From NCBI RefSeq assembly GCF_003428625.2, contig NZ_QVQT02000006.1:432418-496417 (forward strand): DNA of 64,000 nt, read 5' to 3'. The stretch is from Paracidobacterium acidisoli (GTDB lineage: Bacteria > Acidobacteriota > Terriglobia > Terriglobales > Acidobacteriaceae). The notes beneath the pieces were generated by a model, which made no database searches, had not been told where the DNA came from, and saw only the letters and a program-made list of their open reading frames with translations. Positions 62,315 to 64,000 of this stretch are shown here, piece after piece. Both the position numbers and the translations under genes were made by a program. Position 1 is the first letter of the stretch. The number at the start of each line of letters is the position of its first letter.

Positions 62315-63217
62315 TTATGCGGGGAACAAAAACCGCAGCATCGGCATTACCCGCAGCGCCCAGGCCGCTTCGTCGTGCGTTCCGCCGGCCACACGCTCAT
62401 AGTGCAGATCCGCTCCGTCGCGCCAGCCGTGGGCCAGCAGCCGCCGGTACAGCAGATCGGTATCCGCGATCATCTTCTTCGCTTCCGCGTCGCCGGCATC
62501 CAGCCAGATCCTTGCCCGGAGCGGCACCAGCGGAGCCATCTCGTTCACCAGCCCCACAATCGACTTGTGGTGCCACCACACCGACGGCGAGTGTACCGCC
62601 AGCCGCCCGAAGAGCTCCGGATACTTCAGCCCCAGATACAGCGTCGCCAGCCCGCCCAGCGACGATCCGCCCAGTCCCGTGTGCTCGGGCCCATACATCA
62701 GGCGGTAGTTTGTCCGCAGAAACGGAAGCAGCTCCTCCGTCAGCAGCTCGCCGTACTGCGCCGCTTCGCCGCCGCCCATCTTCCAGTCGCGCGTCGGCGT
62801 GTACTCCGCCATCCGCCGCTCGCCGGTATTGGCCACCCCCACAATCACCAGCGGCTCAATCTCTCCCGCGGCAATCGCCGCGTCCGCCGTCTCGGCCATG
62901 CGCCATGTCCGCCCCTGCACAAACGAGGTGCGCGGATCGAACAGATTCTGCCCGTCGTGCATCACCAGCACCGGATACCGCCGGTTCGTCTCTTCCTCAT
63001 ACCCGGGCGGCAGATATACCGTCACATCGCGGTCGTCCGGCAGAAACCGGCTGTGAAACTTCGTATGCACGCGCAGGCGGGCGCGCCGCGTACGCTCGCG
63101 TGCTCTCTCCTCGGCCGCCGGAGGCGGCTGCATGGGAGCAGATGCTGGAATCTGTGTGGCCAGGCCCTTGTCTCGTCCTTCCCGTCTCGTCGTCTGCCGC
63201 CGCACAATTCTTTCCAT
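62315..63217 (-). CDS. Alpha/beta-hydrolase esterase (enterochelin esterase-like)
   Basis: 300 residues. A polar N-terminus is followed by HSRFLPDDRDVTVYLPPGYEEETNRRYPVLVMHDGQNLF, the esterase D/enterochelin esterase start, then the nucleophile elbow GLGGSSLGGLATLYLGLKYPELFG with its Ser, an Asp in WLDAGDAEAKKM and the His in ERVAGGTHDEAAWALR. No signal peptide is seen, though ATG codons further in are possible starts. Substrate unknown: siderophore esters, acylated sugars or other esters. It is divergent from a second esterase. Confidence 0.85.
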   Translation of the reverse strand: MERIVRRQTTRREGRDKGLATQIPASAPMQPPPAAEERARERTRRARLRVHTKFHSRFLPDDRDVTVYLPPGYEEETNRRYPVLVMHDGQNLFDPRTSFVQGRTWRMAETADAAIAAGEIEPLVIVGVANTGERRMAEYTPTRDWKMGGGEAAQYGELLTEELLPFLRTNYRLMYGPEHTGLGGSSLGGLATLYLGLKYPELFGRLAVHSPSVWWHHKSIVGLVNEMAPLVPLRARIWLDAGDAEAKKMIADTDLLYRRLLAHGWRDGADLHYERVAGGTHDEAAWALRVMPMLRFLFPA

Positions 63218-63251
63218 GCGCCCGGAGGTATGCCTGTTACATTAACAGAGC

Positions 63252-63962
63252 ATGAACCGCGAGTATCACAAATGGTGGTCGCCACGCCTCAGCCGTGACA
63301 TGGAGCTGCTCATCTTTGGCCATGCCGGCGTGCCCGTCATCGTCTTCCCCACCTCGCAGGGGCGCTTCTATGAGTTCGAGGACCGCGGCCTCATCTCCGC
63401 CATCGCCCACAAAATCGACAACGGCGAGGTGCAGCTCTTCACTCTCGATAGTGTAGATGCGGAAAGCTGGTACAACCGCAACGTCCTGCCGCGCTGGCGC
63501 ATCGCCCGCCACATGCAGTACGAGAGCTATGTGATGGAGGAGGTCCTCCCGCTCGCCCGCCGGAAGAACCCGAACCCGAAGCTCATCAGCCTGGGATGCA
63601 GCTTCGGCGGCTACCACGCCGTCAACATCGCCCTGCGCCATCCCGACCGCTTCACCGGCTTCTTTTCCATGTCAGGCGCCTTCGACATGACCCGCTTCCT
63701 CGGCGGCTATTACGACAGCGATGTCTACTTCAACACGCCGCCGCACTACCTCCGCAGCCTGAGCGATCCCTGGTACTTCGACCACTACCGCCGCAACACT
63801 TACCTGCTCTGCTCCGGCTGGGACGACCACTGCCTCGGCGACAACCAGGACCTCGCCCGCATCATGGGCGAAAAAGGCATCCCCCACCAGCTCTGGACCT
63901 GGGACAGCTACAACAGCCACGACTGGCCCACCTGGGGACGAATGATGAACGAATATCTGTAA
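63252..63962 (+). CDS. Esterase family alpha/beta-hydrolase
   Basis: 236 residues. EYHKWWSPRLSRDMELLIFGHAGVPVIVFPTSQGRFYEFEDRG begins the fold; the nucleophile elbow is SLGCSFGGYHAVNIALRHPDRF; a later Asp in CSGWDDHCLGD and the His in WDSYNSHDWPTWGRMMNEYL complete the likely triad. No signal peptide is apparent. It is of the same broad family as the preceding divergent esterase but shares little sequence with it. The start codons are 34 bp apart, so one regulatory region serves both. Confidence 0.85.
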   Translation: MNREYHKWWSPRLSRDMELLIFGHAGVPVIVFPTSQGRFYEFEDRGLISAIAHKIDNGEVQLFTLDSVDAESWYNRNVLPRWRIARHMQYESYVMEEVLPLARRKNPNPKLISLGCSFGGYHAVNIALRHPDRFTGFFSMSGAFDMTRFLGGYYDSDVYFNTPPHYLRSLSDPWYFDHYRRNTYLLCSGWDDHCLGDNQDLARIMGEKGIPHQLWTWDSYNSHDWPTWGRMMNEYL

Positions 63963-64000
63963 GTGAGCCAGGCGTGCGGGTGAGCACGAAGCGAGCGCCG

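Overview
The window is GC-rich chromosomal DNA with almost no spare space. Its content fits a member of the Acidobacteriota, most likely Terriglobia (subdivision 1). The support is a long division and cell wall (dcw) operon, a bacterial-type HPPD, an EAL-HDOD protein, tandem Tat-exported ferritin-like proteins, GH3 and GH18/CE4/GT2 polysaccharide enzymes, and VapBC modules. This placement is an inference from gene content; genus cannot be read from the sequence. No rRNA, tRNA, CRISPR array, prophage or insertion sequence was found.

Layout. 1-9 kb: a three-domain polysaccharide enzyme (cut by the window edge), a GT39-type glycosyltransferase, a LolA-like protein, a dGTPase-like HD protein and a secreted TPR protein. 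9-16 kb: a GH3 glycosidase with a PA14 insert and a possible LacI-type operator, a first vapBC pair, purH, a rhomboid protease behind a 24-bp tandem repeat, and an XRE regulator. 16-25 kb: DinB, YihY, EAL-HDOD, FabG, a DUF2071 protein, a double ThyX-like protein and a secreted phosphodiesterase. 25-36 kb: recA, coaD, a CPA2 antiporter, an aminotransferase, a second vapBC with adjacent palindromes, a HAD phosphatase, HPPD, a methyltransferase and two SDRs. 36-40 kb: tsaE, nnr and a small transpeptidase. 40-56 kb: the dcw operon on the minus strand, in the order mraZ, rsmH, ftsL, ftsI, murE, murF, mraY, murD, ftsW, ftsQ, ftsA, ftsZ. A promoter and MraZ-box-like repeats precede mraZ. murG and murC, normally between ftsW and ftsQ, are not there. 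56-64 kb: DUF2127, two ferritin-like proteins, an SRPBCC protein, dxs behind an intrinsic terminator, and two divergent esterases.

The strongest unexplained signal is a dispersed family of heptanucleotide arrays, seen at 20.6-20.8, 32.25, 48.0-48.2, 54.3-54.7 and 59.8-60.1 kb, with a short array inside ftsI at 51.73 kb. The larger copies have two arms of 7-bp units in opposite orientation around a core. One copy holds a perfect 41-bp inverted repeat. Two neighbouring copies differ in length by exactly one 7-bp unit. The arrays start at or near stop codons and supply the last codons of MurF and RsmH. They resemble cyanobacterial STRR heptamer repeats in form and behave like a non-coding mobile or expanding element.
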